Below are positions 25,737 to 38,562 of a stretch of DNA of 64,000 nucleotides, piece after piece; the stretch's first letter is position 1, and every line of letters starts with the position of its first letter. The DNA lies in NCBI RefSeq assembly GCF_026151205.1, contig NC_087081.1, positions 3,663,246-3,727,245 of the forward strand, read 5' to 3'. Source of the stretch: Bolinopsis microptera (taxonomy: Eukaryota > Ctenophora > Tentaculata > Lobata > Bolinopsidae). The position numbers and the translations under genes were made by a program. The notes below the pieces were generated by a model. It searched no databases. It had not been told where the DNA came from and saw only the letters and a list, made by a program, of their open reading frames with translations.

Positions 25737-27347
25737 GGGCAATTCCACCGTGACGGACACCACGATTTTGCTGTTTTTTAAACTTCAAACGAATGTTGTA
25801 CTCGAGATGTTGTTTATTTATCAGTTCCAACTGTTTATTAGTCCACATTTAACCTTTCTACAGGTTGTGTGAAAATTTCAGACCCTTACCATTATTACTT
25901 TCTGAGATAGCACCCCTGTGACGGACGCGACTTAAATATGACACTTTTTTTGGGTGTCTACTCAGATGGTACCCAAATTTATCTCAAAAAGTTATCTATT
26001 GTCTCTAATTTGGTATAACAATGATAGAAGAAGGTTTAGGGATTTCTAAGATGCCATTTTCTTGGAGATTGCTCAATTTTTGTTTGCATGGCGCCATTTT
26101 CAAATTGTGACAGACGCGACTGTGACGGACACACGTTTTTTTTCAATTTTTCCAAATCTTCCACTTGACACTTTTATCTTGTTCAGTGACATCTACTCTG
26201 TATTCATGCCAATTTTTAGGCCTCAAATACCCCCAAGAGGTCTGCAATAGCCAAAATTGTCCATTTTGGGCATACGCTAGGGTATCAGTCTAGGGGCATC
26301 AATTATTTCTCTACTTGAACAAATTTATAACTCTGGTAAAACATTCATCACTGTTCAATGCATCATACTGCTGAGACCATCTCCTAAAAGTTTCATTACT
26401 TTAGTGTTTAAAATGTGGAAGATATTGCATTTTTACTTCAAAAATATGCGAAAATAGGGTAAAGTCCATTTTTTGTGCCTTTTACCTCTGAAAAAGTTGT
26501 AAGCAAAAAAAATGGCAAAAACTCAGTAAATTTAATTATTGAATTGCATATGATGTTATTTGATAGTCTAGTCAACATAGTCAACACAATCCAACCTTAT
26601 TTGACTTCTATTTGTCTTGGTTTTAGTCAAAATAATGGAAATATGGATAAAAATGGCTAAAAGTGAGCCGTACGCCCATATATGGGCATATACAAAATTA
26701 TACATAACTCGGCCATTTTCTGTCCAATTTTCGATTTGACGACATAGTTTTGTTGAGGACGGTCTCAGCTTTAAGCAAAATGCATTTAAAGTCTGTTTAA
26801 AGATTTTTTGGAGCATTTTCAAAAAAATGTGACGGACGCGACAAGTTGGGACCCCCCTTCCAAAAATTTTTTCTTAAAAGATACAAGCCTGATAATTTCT
26901 ACGGTACTCCCTTACCTTCAGAAGAGATATGTTACAGTGGTTTTTTGAATATAAATAGCACTATGTGGCTCTGAAAAAACTTTTTTGCTTAATTTTGTGA
27001 CGGACGCGACACCATCTTTGTGGAAATTTTTTAGAAAAAGTGTTTGAGTAACGGTTGTGAAACTTTGCATAGCTCTCATTCTTATGCCTATGCCTAAGTG
27101 TATGAAATTTCATAGAGAAATATTGCTGCATACCCAAACTATGGCCCTTTGAAAATTTGAATGATTTTTTTCATTTCCGAGTAGTGTTCCTTTGAATGAG
27201 AAAAATCAAAAGTTAACGCAATATGAAACAAAAAACTTTTGTTGACCTGTAAGGTTAAGAGTCTAATGAACATATTTTAACCAAAATTAGGAGCCTATCT
27301 TAACATTTTTCATTTTCACCAAGTGGAACCTTACCGTGGAATTGCCC
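25737..27347. mobile_element. non-autonomous DNA transposon nested in the LINE
   Basis: 1,611 bp with 12-bp perfect terminal inverted repeats (GGGCAATTCCAC at the left, its reverse complement at the right) and a TACA target duplication at 25733-25736 and 27348-27351. Across the site without the insert and one TACA, the codons read N-Y-R-G-I-A-L in frame with both LINE halves. The interior is AT-rich and has no transposase, but contains about six same-orientation copies of a GTGACGGACGCGAC-like word (near 25750, 25918, 26107, 26121, 26828, 26997). Superfamily not assigned; a 4-bp duplication is compatible with several. Confidence 0.9.
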
Positions 27348-27351
27348 TACA

Positions 27352-28635
27352 GAGGAATCGCTCTTACGTCCATTGTTAGTAAGACCCTGAATCGTATGAT
27401 CCTTAACAGAATCAAACCAGCGATGGAGAAAATACTGAGGATCAACCAAAACGGATTTCGGGAGGGACGCAGTACCACCAGCCACATTCTGTGTCTAAGG
27501 AGGATCTTGGAGGGGGCTAGAGACAAAAACCTGACCGCCCTTCTCTTGTTCATCGATTTTAAGAAGGCCTTTGATAGCATTCATAGGGGTATATTGATGA
27601 AGATACTCCTGGCATATGGGATACCAGAGCCCATTTGTTAGGCTGATAGATGCTATGTACAAGGACACCATGGCACGAGTCATCACGGAGGATGGTCTGA
27701 CTGAAGCTTTCCTTATACTGGCTGGAGTTATGCAGGGAGATACACTGGCGCCCTACCTCTTCGTGATTGTCATTGACTATGTGATGACAACAGCACTTAG
27801 AGGTAAAGATCTGGGCTTCACTGTCAACCCCAGAAGAAGCAGGAGATACCCAGCAGTTAAGATGACAGATGTCGACTTTGCTGACGATCTTGCACTGACA
27901 ACAGACACCGCAGAGCAAGCGCAAGATCTTCTCCTCAGTGTGGAGCTGGCTGCTAACTCCGTTGGACTTCACCTCAACGAGAGTAAGACGAAGTACATCA
28001 GAGTCAATCTCTCTGAGTCTGACTCTACCGTAATTAAAGCAGCAAGTGGGCAGGAGATAGAGCAAGTAGATGACTTTGTCTACCTTGGAAGCAGAATAAT
28101 GAGTGCGGAGAAGGACTTTGATGTTAGGAAAGCAAAGGCATGGGGGGCCTGTCATCAGTTAAAGACAACCTGGAAGTCTGGAATGCGCAGGGACTTAAAG
28201 ATCCGTGTCTTTCGAGCAACGGTTGAGCCTGTACTCCTGTACGGCTCTGAAGCTTGGACGATAAGCCAATCCATGACTAAGCGGATCAATGGATGCTACA
28301 CTAGAATGCTCCGGATGGCCTTGAACATACGTTGGCCACAAATCATCAACAACAGTGATTTATACGGCAACATCCCAAAGCCATCAGCGATGATAGCCTC
28401 CAGAAGAATGAGACTGGCTGGACATGTAGCCAGGCATGACGACCTTCTGGCAAACCAACTTCTGTTCTGGGACCCTCAGCATGGATACAGGAGACCGGGG
28501 AGGCCCCACCTTACGTTTCTGGACATGCTAAAGAAGGACACCAGCCTTTCCTGTGTTGAAGAGATAAGATCTGTTATGCTTGACCGCGACGTGTGGCGAG
28601 GAATTGTAGTTGCTCGGACCAAGAAGCCGACTTAA
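27352..28635 (+). pseudogene. LINE ORF 3' part: reverse transcriptase and C-terminal domain
   Basis: Continues the polymerase after the nested insertion: NQNGFREGRST, motif A FIDFKKAFD, motif B GVMQGDTLAPYLF, catalytic motif C FADD, motif D LHLNESKTKY and motif E VYLGSRI. The C-terminal region reads VLLYGSEAW, CYTRMLRMAL and RRMRLAGHVARHD, typical of RTE/BovB-type elements. A frameshift near 27634 (…GIPEP then FVRLIDAMYKD in another frame) breaks the ORF independently of the insertion. After it the frame is open to the TAA at 28633-28635. The copy is dead but young enough to keep every catalytic motif. Confidence 0.9.
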
Positions 28636-28689
28636 GAGGTAAGAGGAAACTGTTAAAGTGCTAATTAGAGTATATTGTAAAATGAATTT

Positions 28690-30560
28690 GTACATTTCCT
28701 AACCAGACCTTTATGTGAGAGCTATTCCTCATAAGCTCATACTCATAGGAATAAGCACCATAGTTTGTGCAATCGCTGTGTGACTTGCAGGTTTTTACGG
28801 TTATATGAGTAGCGTGCCAGTGCGTGCCATGGGATCACGAAAGAAAATGAACATCGGCCCTCATTAAAACCACATATTAATCTGTTCAGTATGTGAACTG
28901 TAGGATCACTAGCTGACAAGCACGGGAATCACAACAAACTATCAGGTTCCTACCTATGTGACCTATGTGAGATTGGAGGACCTTTTTCCTCCAATCTTTT
29001 CCAAGATGCAGGATATTCTATATTCTATAGGTTATCTAACTGATTCTTGGGACTTGCGACCCCACGTGTAGCTTTCAACAACGTTTTTGGGTCCAAGTAC
29101 GTACGCTCAGCTGCAAATAGTAGAAAACCAACTAGTGTAGGAACACCAAAAGTGTGTCTTTGAATGTCGAAGAAGTTGAAATAGATGTGGGAGTCCCCCC
29201 GACATCATACTTCAAGTTCGACAGGGGTGATTTCTGGCGAACTTCAAATTTCAGTGCCTGTCGAACCATACAGTACGTGCATAGTACAGACGTTAGTTGT
29301 TTCCCAAGGGAATTGGGTTGGAGACATTTTTGGAGTTCCTAGGGACCTTATAATAAGCCTATTATTCAAATTTGTGTAGTAAATCTGATTATGAAGCGAT
29401 GGTAAAAGTTGTAAACTGAAGTTTACGCTCGTTCAACAGATATATATAGGATCATGTATAATTATCAACAAAATTAACAGCAAAAGAAATGAAAAAGGTT
29501 GAAATGAAAAATGCTGAAATAATACGAAAATGAAAGTATAATGAAGATGATTAAAAACTCTAAAATGAAATTAAAATGCTGAAGTTGATCGGTATTCCGA
29601 ATATACAATATACTGTGATATATTAGAGAAAACAGTTGGGATGCATCACTAAAAGATGGAAAGGATCATCTGAGAAATAAACTACAACAACTTACACAAC
29701 TAATATAACAATATTATAACTAATAAAACATTAAACTAATATAACAGCATTGAATAGTAACAAATGAGCTGATCAGTCTAAGAATTAGAGCCGCTCAGTA
29801 CATAGTAGCTATCCCAGGAGGGACCCAAACAACAAGTCAGGTGATAAAATAGAATGCGAAAACAATACCCCCCCCCCCCCCCCCCCACAATAACACTAAA
29901 TTTACACGCAGCAACCGGTCACAAACTAAAAAAATAGAAAATTGTGTAGACAGAAAATGCAGACCTGTAAATTCCTAACTCTTAATTTGGTTAAGATAAT
30001 AAAACGAGTGTGCGAGTTTCAGAACTAATACAGAGTTAGCAGTTAACAGTTACCGTTAAGAGTGTAGACTATAAATATCCAGCCTTTAGTCCTATTAGAC
30101 CTTAGATCAATAACTCCCGCTGCAAAGTCACAGTTCACACGCTGCGTGACGCGCGCTCTCTTTCTCTCTCTCTAATTGGTTTAGCATGTTATAGGATGTA
30201 GAATCGGGATAGGAACAGGTCGCGTTCTTTGTGTAGACATTGTGTGTATTTCGTGTGTAATTTGTGTGTGGGTTTTCTGCGGGTATTCTATGTGCTTTCT
30301 GGGTGCGTTTTGTGTGCTTTTATGCATCTTTTGATAACATGCTAATGTGTGTTGTATGGGTGTAGAACTTCGTGGGACGACATTTTGGGTATTTAATATT
30401 GTCGCTCGGTTGAATAGCATTATTAATGGTTCATTAGTTTGGTGTGTGAGTCGGTTTATATTATGCCGATCATTGCAGTAATAATACAATCTGCCATGCA
30501 TCAGATCGCATAATTATGGAGTAGATCTCTCGAGACTATTTAACGCCATCAATTTATAGT
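28690..30560. other. intergenic, nothing recognised
   Basis: AT-rich sequence with a C homopolymer at 29868-29886 and a CT run near 30150-30175. No gene supported. Confidence 0.5.
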
Positions 30561-31222
30561 CTGTACATCTTCCCTCCCTCTCAGCTTATCAGTTGAACTG
30601 TACATCTTCCCTCACTCTCAGCTTTTCAGTTGAACTTTACATCTTCCCTCACTCTCAGCTTATCAGTTGAACTGTACATCTTCCCTTTCTCTCAGCTTAT
30701 CAGTTGAACTGTACATCTTCCCTCCCTCTCAGCTTATCAGTTGAACTGTACATCTTCCCTCTCTCTCAGCTTATCAGTTGAACTGTACATCTTCCCTCCC
30801 TCTCAGCTTATCAGTTGAACTGTACATCTTCCCTCCCTCTCAGCTTATCAGTTGAACTGTACATCTTCCCTCACTCAGCTTATCAGTTGAACTGTTATAC
30901 ATCTTCCCTCACTCTCAGCTCATCAGTTGAACTGTACATCTTCCCTCACTCTCAGCTTATCAGTTGAACTGTACATCTTTCCTTCCGCTCAGCTTATCAG
31001 TTGAACTGTACATCTTCCCTCCCTCTCAACTTATCAGTTGAACTGTACATCTTCCCTCACTCTCAGCTTATCAGTTGAACTGTACATCTTCCCTCCCTCT
31101 CAGCTTATCAGTTGAACTGTACATCTTCCCTCCCTCTCAGCTTATCAGTTGAACTGCATACATCTTCCCTCACTCTCAGCGTATCAGTTGAACTGTACAT
31201 CTTCCCTCGCTCCCAGCTTATT
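30561..31222. repeat. 37-bp minisatellite
   Basis: About 18 copies of a 37-bp unit containing CATCTTCCCTC and CTCAGCTTATCAGTTGAACT, with few differences between copies. Confidence 0.97.
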
Positions 31223-31784
31223 TGACCTAATTTAGAATCTTTCTAGTCTCTGATCGTTACCGGAATGTTAATTTACTAGTTGCTGCTTTATCCCTTTACT
31301 ATCTGCCCTCACAGTTCACACAGCTATAACAAGGTGTTTGTGTTGTTGTGTTGTATTTAGCAATTATGTGTTACTTATTACTCTTATTAGCTTATTAGTA
31401 TATCTTACCTCGGATAATTAAGATTAAGGTCGCAAGCGTTATACCAAGTTTTTTTCCACCTAGTCCTACAAAAACGGAAGTGAATTGTTACACTTCACAA
31501 TTGTTACCACCTATATAACTCTATAATAACAGAAGTGAAATGTCATGTTCAAATGTCTGCTTTAAAGTAGACTGCGTATCTGAATAAGCAGTTACATCTG
31601 ACATTATCGCTCTGAACAAGGCTGTAAACTAATTCAATTTATCAGGAACTTTATAGGACCCTTTTTATAGGAACGTTAATATGGTGTACCGCTTCGGCTG
31701 TAGCCCCCTGTATTATCGAATTACGTTTCCCTTCTGATCCCGCGCGTTTTCATTTGAAGTCTCTGGAATTTGTTTAACTTTTTG

Positions 31785-31935
31785 TTGTCTCCAATATTGA
31801 TAATGTGTTAGTTGTGTCTCCAATATCAGTACTGTTTTAGTCGTGTCTCCAATATTAAGATATTACCACTGTGTTACTTGTATCTCCAATATCAGTACTG
31901 TTTTAGTTGTATCTCCAATATCAGTACTATGTAAC
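31785..31935. repeat. short TCTCCAATATCAGTACT repeat
   Basis: Five degenerate copies of a ~30-35-bp unit (TCTCCAATATCAGTACTGTT). Confidence 0.85.
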
Positions 31936-33040
31936 ACGTCATAGTTAAATGGTAAGTTGCTCCCTCTGCATCAAATTGTTGACCAGCCCGCAGAATCATA
32001 TTTAAACTAAGAAACTGTTGGGAAATTGTCAAATTGTCTTCCTCTGAAACAGTTTACTATGTTTTGCAGTTATTTTCTTCTATATTTGGTAACCCTCTCT
32101 TTACTTACGAATGCCATAATCTTTACATATATTCTGCTATACTTAGTGCGAGGGTTTATGTTACAGTTCTACTCTATCCTTCCATTAGCCCTTTTGAAGG
32201 AATAATTTAACTTAAACTTACTTTATTTATTTTTAAATGTACGCATTTTACACGCATTTTACACGTTTATATAGTTCGACAACTCAAGTTCGCCAGATAT
32301 CAACCCTTTCGAACTTTGGTACGTGTCAAACTAGTGTCTGGGTAGAGTACTCTTTGACAAATAGTTTCTGCTTGTGATCCAACAGCGATTGAAGGGTCCT
32401 CATTATTGGAACCCCCTGGTTCAATGACAGATAAAACAATTTTCTGAAATCTAGCAACCAGCGGTTAGAAATTCCAGAACCTTTCAGTATAATTTTAATT
32501 CTCTTGTTTGCCACTCGGTTCTGGTCTAGCAGTAGCAAACAGGAAAATTGATTGATATCCGACTGTTTCCGGTTCAGCAGCCAAATCTCTAAACCGATAC
32601 TCGTTCACTAGACTTTGTGATAATATATAAAGTGTGGTACGTGGTAGAGATTTATATATAGCGTACTCTACAATCTAGTTATACAAAACGGAGTACGAGT
32701 TACCATGAAGATAGTATTTCATCTACGTAACAATAATTGAGTCTGAGGTCAATTTCCGTAGAATATATACTATATAGATATGGATAATAGAGAATATTAA
32801 GATTACATTCACACATATAGCTGAACATCATGAGTCAAGTGGAAAACAAACAAACGAATAGACTTTACTCGTACTATAAATTAGCATTTCCCTGTTCATT
32901 ACCATGGTAACGTGTTCACTAAGATATGATTGACATTATATTGTTGATCCTTGCAGGATTGAATATTCGTGTGAGATGAGATACTAGATAGTTAAACATT
33001 TTTTGAATTTTTCGAAATTCGTCTGATTGTGTTACTATAG
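31936..33040. other. intergenic, nothing recognised
   Basis: AT-rich. Contains a TTACCATGGTAAC palindrome near 32901-32914 (RFX X-box-like) but no gene. Confidence 0.45.
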
Positions 33041-33042
33041 GT

Positions 33043-33405
33043 ACATTACTAGGTGTTGCTAGGTGTTGCTAGTTGTTACTAGGTGCATTACTAGGTGTTG
33101 CTAGGTATTGCTAGGTGTTGCTAGGTGTTGCTAGGTGTTGCTAGGTGTTGCTAGGTGTTACTAGGTGCATTATTAGGTGTTGCTAGGTGTTGCTAGGTGT
33201 TGCTAGGTGTTACTAGGTGTTGCTAGGTGTTGCTAGGTGTTGCTAGGTGTTACTAGGTGCATTACTAGGTGTTGCTAGGTGTTGCTAGGTGTTACTAGGT
33301 GTTGCTAGGTGTTGATTGGTGTTGCTAGGTGTTGCTAGGTGCATTACTAGGTGTTGCTAGGTGTTGCTAGGTGTTACTAGGTGTTGATATGTGTTACTAG
33401 GTGTT
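33043..33405. repeat. TTGCTAGGTG 10-bp satellite
   Basis: About 36 copies of a 10-bp unit GTTGCTAGGT, with recurrent GTTACTAGGT and GCATTACTAGGT variants. Confidence 0.97.
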
Positions 33406-33599
33406 TCTATTTGTTTAATGAACTATAACCGCCGGTTCAACTGTACCCGTAACTAAGTAACTAAACTGGCAAATAAACCTGAATAAACCTGATTTAATAA
33501 CTAATAAAAAGTAAAATAGCGGTTTAGTATTTATTTAAAATTCAGAGGAACAAACTCTATATTTTGCAATGACATACGACTACTACTGGCTAGTTACTG

Positions 33600-33735
33600 A
33601 ATGGTCATCACCATGGTAACGTGACATGCTCTGTTATTGGTTGTTATTAGTCACATGACCTGTAATTACTATAGTCCCTCATTAGAGGTATATAATGTAA
33701 GAGTACGGGCTGTGTAGTCAGAGTCTTTACTACAA
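33600..33735 (+). promoter_or_regulatory. possible RNA polymerase II promoter
   Basis: Within 100 bp there are CACCATGGTAACG (X-box-like), a reverse CCAAT box (ATTGG), and GTATATAATG at about 33688. No coding exon follows nearby. It could serve an unseen upstream exon of the receptor gene (ATG at 38563) or a non-coding transcript, or be chance. Confidence 0.25.
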
Positions 33736-34225
33736 TACTGATCACTTTCTGTGTGTGTGTCTGTGTGTGCTGTGTGTGTTTGGGGTCATTATCCACTCTC
33801 TCTCTCTCTCTCTGTGCTGTGTAGACCACTTGGATGGAACTTGTGTACCGTTTTGTATTACGTATTTGTTACGTCATGTAAAGTATTTGATGATGATCTG
33901 TTATCGGATCATACTTTCTGCTCTCGCGCTGAATGGATTTCTTTATTCTGCTGTTTTTATTCAGTGCGGTTTGTTGATCTGCCATGATAATACATGTTAC
34001 TTCAGATACTACATTATTATGCAGTATATAGTGTGCTTGATGGTGAGCCTGCCTGATAAGCTAATTTCCCCTTTTCCCCCTCTATAAGCAGATAATAAAG
34101 TCCCCCCTCTCTTCATGGTCCCACTACCCAGTTACCTGATACTGGCATTACCTCCTATTACCTCACAACATATTAACCTCTGATCCAACAATGAGCCAAC
34201 ACGCTGGAACCTGGATCACACCTGA

Positions 34226-34292
34226 TCTCACTGCCACGTGACTGCTCCGCCCACGTGACTGCTCCGCCCACGTGACTGCTCCGCCCACGTGC
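34226..34292. repeat. tandem CACGTG-box array
   Basis: Four CCACGTG(A)CTGCTCCGCC-type units of about 17 bp. CACGTG is the canonical E-box, so this could be a small regulatory cluster. Confidence 0.6.
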
Positions 34293-35067
34293 TTGTAGAG
34301 TGTAGGTCATTATACACGGTGGGGCCAGATGACCAGGTATCAGGTATCAGGTAACAGTGTCCCCTGGAGCGGAGTGTTACTCTAGTTTACACTCTTCTAG
34401 TGTGGGTTAGTGTTTAGTAAGTGTTTAGTGGGGCCAGTGTGTGATGTCACTGCTGGTCATGCAGGCTAACTTATACAGTTATATTGTGTAGTTTGTAGTT
34501 TGTAGCTTGTTACCCTTGTATGGAGCTCTTGTACATTTGCTGCTCCCTCTGCTCCCTCCCTCATCAGTCCTCCTTTATAAAGCAGTATAATACACTAATA
34601 CAGCTCAGCTTATGAATTAGCGAGAGCCTTATCGTGACGTGTGTGTACTATTCTTCAGTAAGAATGTGGGGCTAAATCGTCTCAAGTATAATCGTATAAA
34701 CTTTCTAGTTTCCATTCATTTTTAGTTTGTATTTTGTTTTGTATTTTGTTAGGGAGTCTTGGTAGTAATTGCTGTGGTTGATCTTCATGCTTTAGAATAA
34801 TGCATTTATATATAGAACATTCTTATAGTCAGGGTAAAATAGAGATAATAGAGGACACAGATAGCGTTCTTTATACACACTCAAACTCACACTGCAGGTC
34901 CTCGCTAACTTCCCGTGCGTTATACCCCCTCCTTCACAGTGTTTATTTAGTCTGTGTGTAAATACCTTGTGTTAGCCCTCATATCACCGTGTAAACATAC
35001 CTCATAATACTGGCTTATAACACAGCGTTATCTTTACAAGGCAGCAGTGATGTAATGTAATTATACA
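34293..35067. other. intergenic, nothing recognised
   Basis: No gene, RNA or mobile element recognised. Confidence 0.45.
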
Positions 35068-35415
35068 TACTTTATACCCCCCCCCCCCCCCCCAATACTT
35101 TATACCCCCCCCCCCCCCCCCAATACTTTATACCCCCCCCCCCCCCAATACTTTAATACCCCCAATACTTTATATACCCCCATATACTTTATACCCCCAA
35201 TACTTTATACCCCCCAATACTTTATACCCCCAATACTTTATACCCCCAATACTTTATACCTCCAATACTGTTTTACCCCCCAATACTTTATACCCCCCCC
35301 CCCCCCCAATTCTTTATACCCCCCCCCCCCCCCCCCCAATACTTTATTTCCCCCCTCCCCCCAATACTTTATACCCCCCCCCCCCCCCCAATACTTTATA
35401 CCCCCCCCCCCCTCC
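35068..35415. repeat. CAATACTTTATACCCCC repeat with C runs
   Basis: Around 15 units of CAATACTTTATA separated by C tracts of 4 to 19 bases. The C-run lengths are likely unreliable in assembly. Confidence 0.92.
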
Positions 35416-35914
35416 ATGTGTATTGTATCAGATCATTGTATTAGATACTATCAGGTGTAAGTGCGTGAGTCTGAACAGTAGAATGTACAACATAGCAAGC
35501 ACACATTAAGAGTAAAGAGAGAGAGAGAGAGAGCTCATCATCTAGCTCCAGATGATGCAATCTACAGTTTATTACATTGCATATTTCTGTGTGTGGTACA
35601 GTCCTTTTTATTACAAATTCAAGCTTTTAGTGCCGTGTCTGCTGCTGTGACACATATTCTAAGTTTGTGACTTGCTTTCCCGCCAAAAGTTAGAAAGAGG
35701 CATAGCTGATTCTGCTTTCCAAATGCTCTTTTGTATTTTTCCAATTTGTTGTTTTCTAATTAGTTCTTCTCGTAGGGTTGTAACCCTAGGGCTGCTGGCA
35801 CTGTTGGTAGTGGACAGTTCCATCTGTTGTGTTGCATTTTGAATACCTTTTTTTAAAACCTTTTTTTCTGTGTGATTATTGTGTAATTATTCGGGTTCTT
35901 TTGCGATAGTCAAA
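35416..35914. other. intergenic, nothing recognised
   Basis: Contains a GA run near 35517-35532. No gene supported. Confidence 0.45.
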
Positions 35915-36300
35915 ACGCGACAACTAGCGCTGGATGGCGACAACTAGCGCTATCCAGCGCTAGTTGTCGCCATCCAGCGCTAGTTATCGAACTGTTTTCT
36001 GCGATGGCCAGTTGCGCTGGCCATCGCAAACTATCGCGTGCGACAGTGTCGCATAGCCAGCGACAACTAGCGCTGGATAGCGACAACTAGCGCTGGATGG
36101 CGACAACTAGCGCTGGATGGCGACAACTAGCGCTGGATGGCGACAACTAGCGCTGGATAGCGACAATTATCTAACATATATATTTTGCGCTGGCCAGCGT
36201 TATCCAGCGCTGGATAGCGACAACTAGCGCTGGATGGCGACAACTAGCGCTGGATAGCGCTAGTTGTCGCCATCCAGCGCTAGTTGTCGCATTTTGACTA
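35915..36300. repeat. GACAACTAGCGCTGGAT satellite, block 1
   Basis: Units of about 18 bp (GCGACAACTAGCGCTGGAT) in direct and inverted orientation, making several nested hairpins. The GCGCTA core resembles the CGCTA-rich blocks at 5.1-6.7 kb. Confidence 0.9.
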
Positions 36301-36550
36301 TCGCAAAAGAACCGATTTTGATACATTGCGCTGGCTAGCGCTGGCTAACGCTGGCTAACGCTGGCTAACGCTGGCTAGCGCTGGCTAGCGCTGGTTAGCG
36401 CTGGCTAGCGCTGGCTAGCGCTGGTTAGCGCTGGCCAGCGCTAGCTGACGAGTAATAGCGCACAAATTTTGCGCTGGATATCGATGGCCAGCGCTGGCTA
36501 TCGCTTAGCGCTGGCCAGCGCTAGTTGTCGCTATCCAGCGCTAGTTGTCG
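36301..36550. repeat. GCGCTGGCTA satellite
   Basis: Tandem GCGCTGGCTA / GCGCTGGTTA units of 10 bp (about 36327-36440), followed by GCGCTAGTTGTCGC hairpin words. Confidence 0.88.
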
Positions 36551-37200
36551 CGTTTTGACTATCGCAAAAGAACCATTATTCGTTATACTATTCCGCTTGG
36601 TAACCGTATTTTCACGGCACTGGTTTAATAGTTTAATGTTAGTAAGGTTACTCTTTATTCCACTCTCAAGTTCCCTTTAAGTGTTCCATATACGCTCTTT
36701 CTTCTTCACTTTTCACCCGGGATTTTCCTGTTTGTTTACACAAAACAACACCAGCTAACACCAACTAACTAGCGCTGGATAGCGACAACTAGCGCTGGAT
36801 GGCGACAACTAGCGCTGGATGGCGACAACTAGCGCTGGATGGCGACAACTAGCGCTGGATAGCGACAATTATCGAACATATATATTTTGCGCTGGCCAGC
36901 GTTATCCAGCGCTGGATAGCGACAACTAGCGCTGGATGGCGACAACTAGCGCTGGATAGCGCTAGTTGTCGCCATCCAGCGCTAGTTGTCGCGTTTTGAC
37001 TATCGCAAAAGAACCATTATTCGTTATACTATTCCGCTTGGTAACCGTATTTTCACGGCACTGGTTTAATAGTTTAATGTTAGTAAGGTTACTCTTTATT
37101 CCACTCTCAAGTTCCCTTTAAGTGTTCCATATACGCTCTTTCTTCTTCACTTTTCACCCGGGATTTTCCTGTTTGTTTACACAAAACAACACCAACTAAC
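36551..37200. repeat. duplicated segment and satellite block 2
   Basis: Unique sequence at 36551-36765 recurs almost exactly at 36992-37205 (offset 441 bp). Between the two copies, 36770-36990 repeats the block-1 satellite of 36061-36290. The left copy ends in two or three CCAACTAACA units and the right copy runs into the long array of that unit. Confidence 0.9.
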
Positions 37201-38282
37201 ACCAACTAACCCCAACTAACCCCAACTAACCCCAACTAACCCCAACTAACACCAACTAACCCCAACTAACCCCAACTAACCCCAACTAACACCAAATAAC
37301 CCCAACTAACCCCAACTAACACCAACTAACCCCAACTAACACCAACTAACCCCAACTAACCCCAACTAACCCCAACTAACCCCAACTAACCCCAACTAAC
37401 CCCAACTAACCCCAACTAACACCAACTAACCCCAACTAACCCCAACTAACACAAAACAACACCAACTAACACCAACTAACCCCAACTAACCCCAACTAAC
37501 ACCAACTAACACCAACTAACACAAACCAACACCAACTAACACAAAACAACACCAACTAACCCCAACTAACCCCAACTAACACCAACTAACCCCAACTAAC
37601 CCCAACTAACCCCAACTAACACCAAATAACCCCAACTAACCCCAACTAACCCCAACTAACACCAACTAACACCAACTAACACAAAACAACACCAACTAAC
37701 ACCAACTAACACCAACTAACCCCAACTAACCCCAACTAACACCAAATAACCCCAACTAACCCCAACTAACACCAACTAACCCCAACTAACACCAACTAAC
37801 ACCAACTAACCCCAACTAACACCAACTAACCCCAACTAACCCCAACTAACCCCAACTAACCCCAACTAACACCAACTAACCCCAACTAACACCAACTAAC
37901 ACCAACTAACACCAACTAACCCCAACTAACCCCAACTAACACCAACTAACCCCAACTAACCCCAACTAACCCCAACTAACACCAACTAACCCCAACTAAC
38001 CCCAACTAACACCAACTAACCCCAACTAACCCCAACTAACCCCAACTAACACCAACTAACCCCAACTAACCCCAACTAACACCAACTAACCCCAACTAAC
38101 CCCAACTAACCCCAACTAACACCAACTAACCCCAACTAACACCAACTAACCCCAACTAACCCCAACTAACCCCAACTAACCCCAACTAACACCAACTAAC
38201 ACAAAACAACACCAACTAATACCAACTAACACCAACTAACACCAACTAACACAAAACAACACCAACTAACACCAACTAACAC
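37184..38282. repeat. CCAACTAACM 10-bp satellite
   Basis: About 110 copies of CCAACTAACC or CCAACTAACA with occasional ACAAAACAAC variants. The array stops about 280 bp before the receptor start codon. Confidence 0.97.
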
Positions 38283-38500
38283 CAGTACAGATGTAATCAG
38301 AGTGGAACTATATCTCACTACTTTAAGACCCTGTTATTACATGATCACGCTAGACATCCCTCTCTCCTCTTCACCCTTTACTAGCTTCAAACAGGACCTC
38401 CTCAGTATCCCTGATAACAGATTAAAACAAAACTGAAAGCGAAACTGATAACAGATTCCTGACAGCACTCTTGATAACAGATTTCTGAAAACTGATCCTT

Positions 38501-38532
38501 GAAAACAGATACTCCTCAAAGTATCTGTTTTC
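38501..38532. repeat. hairpin just upstream of the receptor ATG
   Basis: Two 12-base arms (GAAAACAGATAC and its reverse complement) with an 8-base loop, 30 bp before the start codon, in a stretch with further GATAACAGATT repeats. It would lie in the 5' untranslated region. Confidence 0.6.
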
Positions 38533-38562
38533 GTCCCTGAAAACAGATACTCAACAAAACTC

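Larger units (their letters stand above)
23200..28680 (+). mobile_element. nearly full-length RTE-like LINE, interrupted by a DNA transposon
   Basis: The element probably begins near 23200-23280 with a GC-richer 5' leader (including a GAAGAA run at 23702-23722) and ends soon after the ORF stop at 28635. One long ORF encodes an endonuclease followed by a reverse transcriptase. A 1,611-bp DNA transposon splits the ORF at 25737-27347, and there is one frameshift near 27634. Boundaries are approximate because I found no target duplication. Confidence 0.8.

Noticed and set aside
30561..31222. CRISPR-like array of 37-bp units
   Set aside because: No spacers between units and no cas genes, so a plain tandem repeat.
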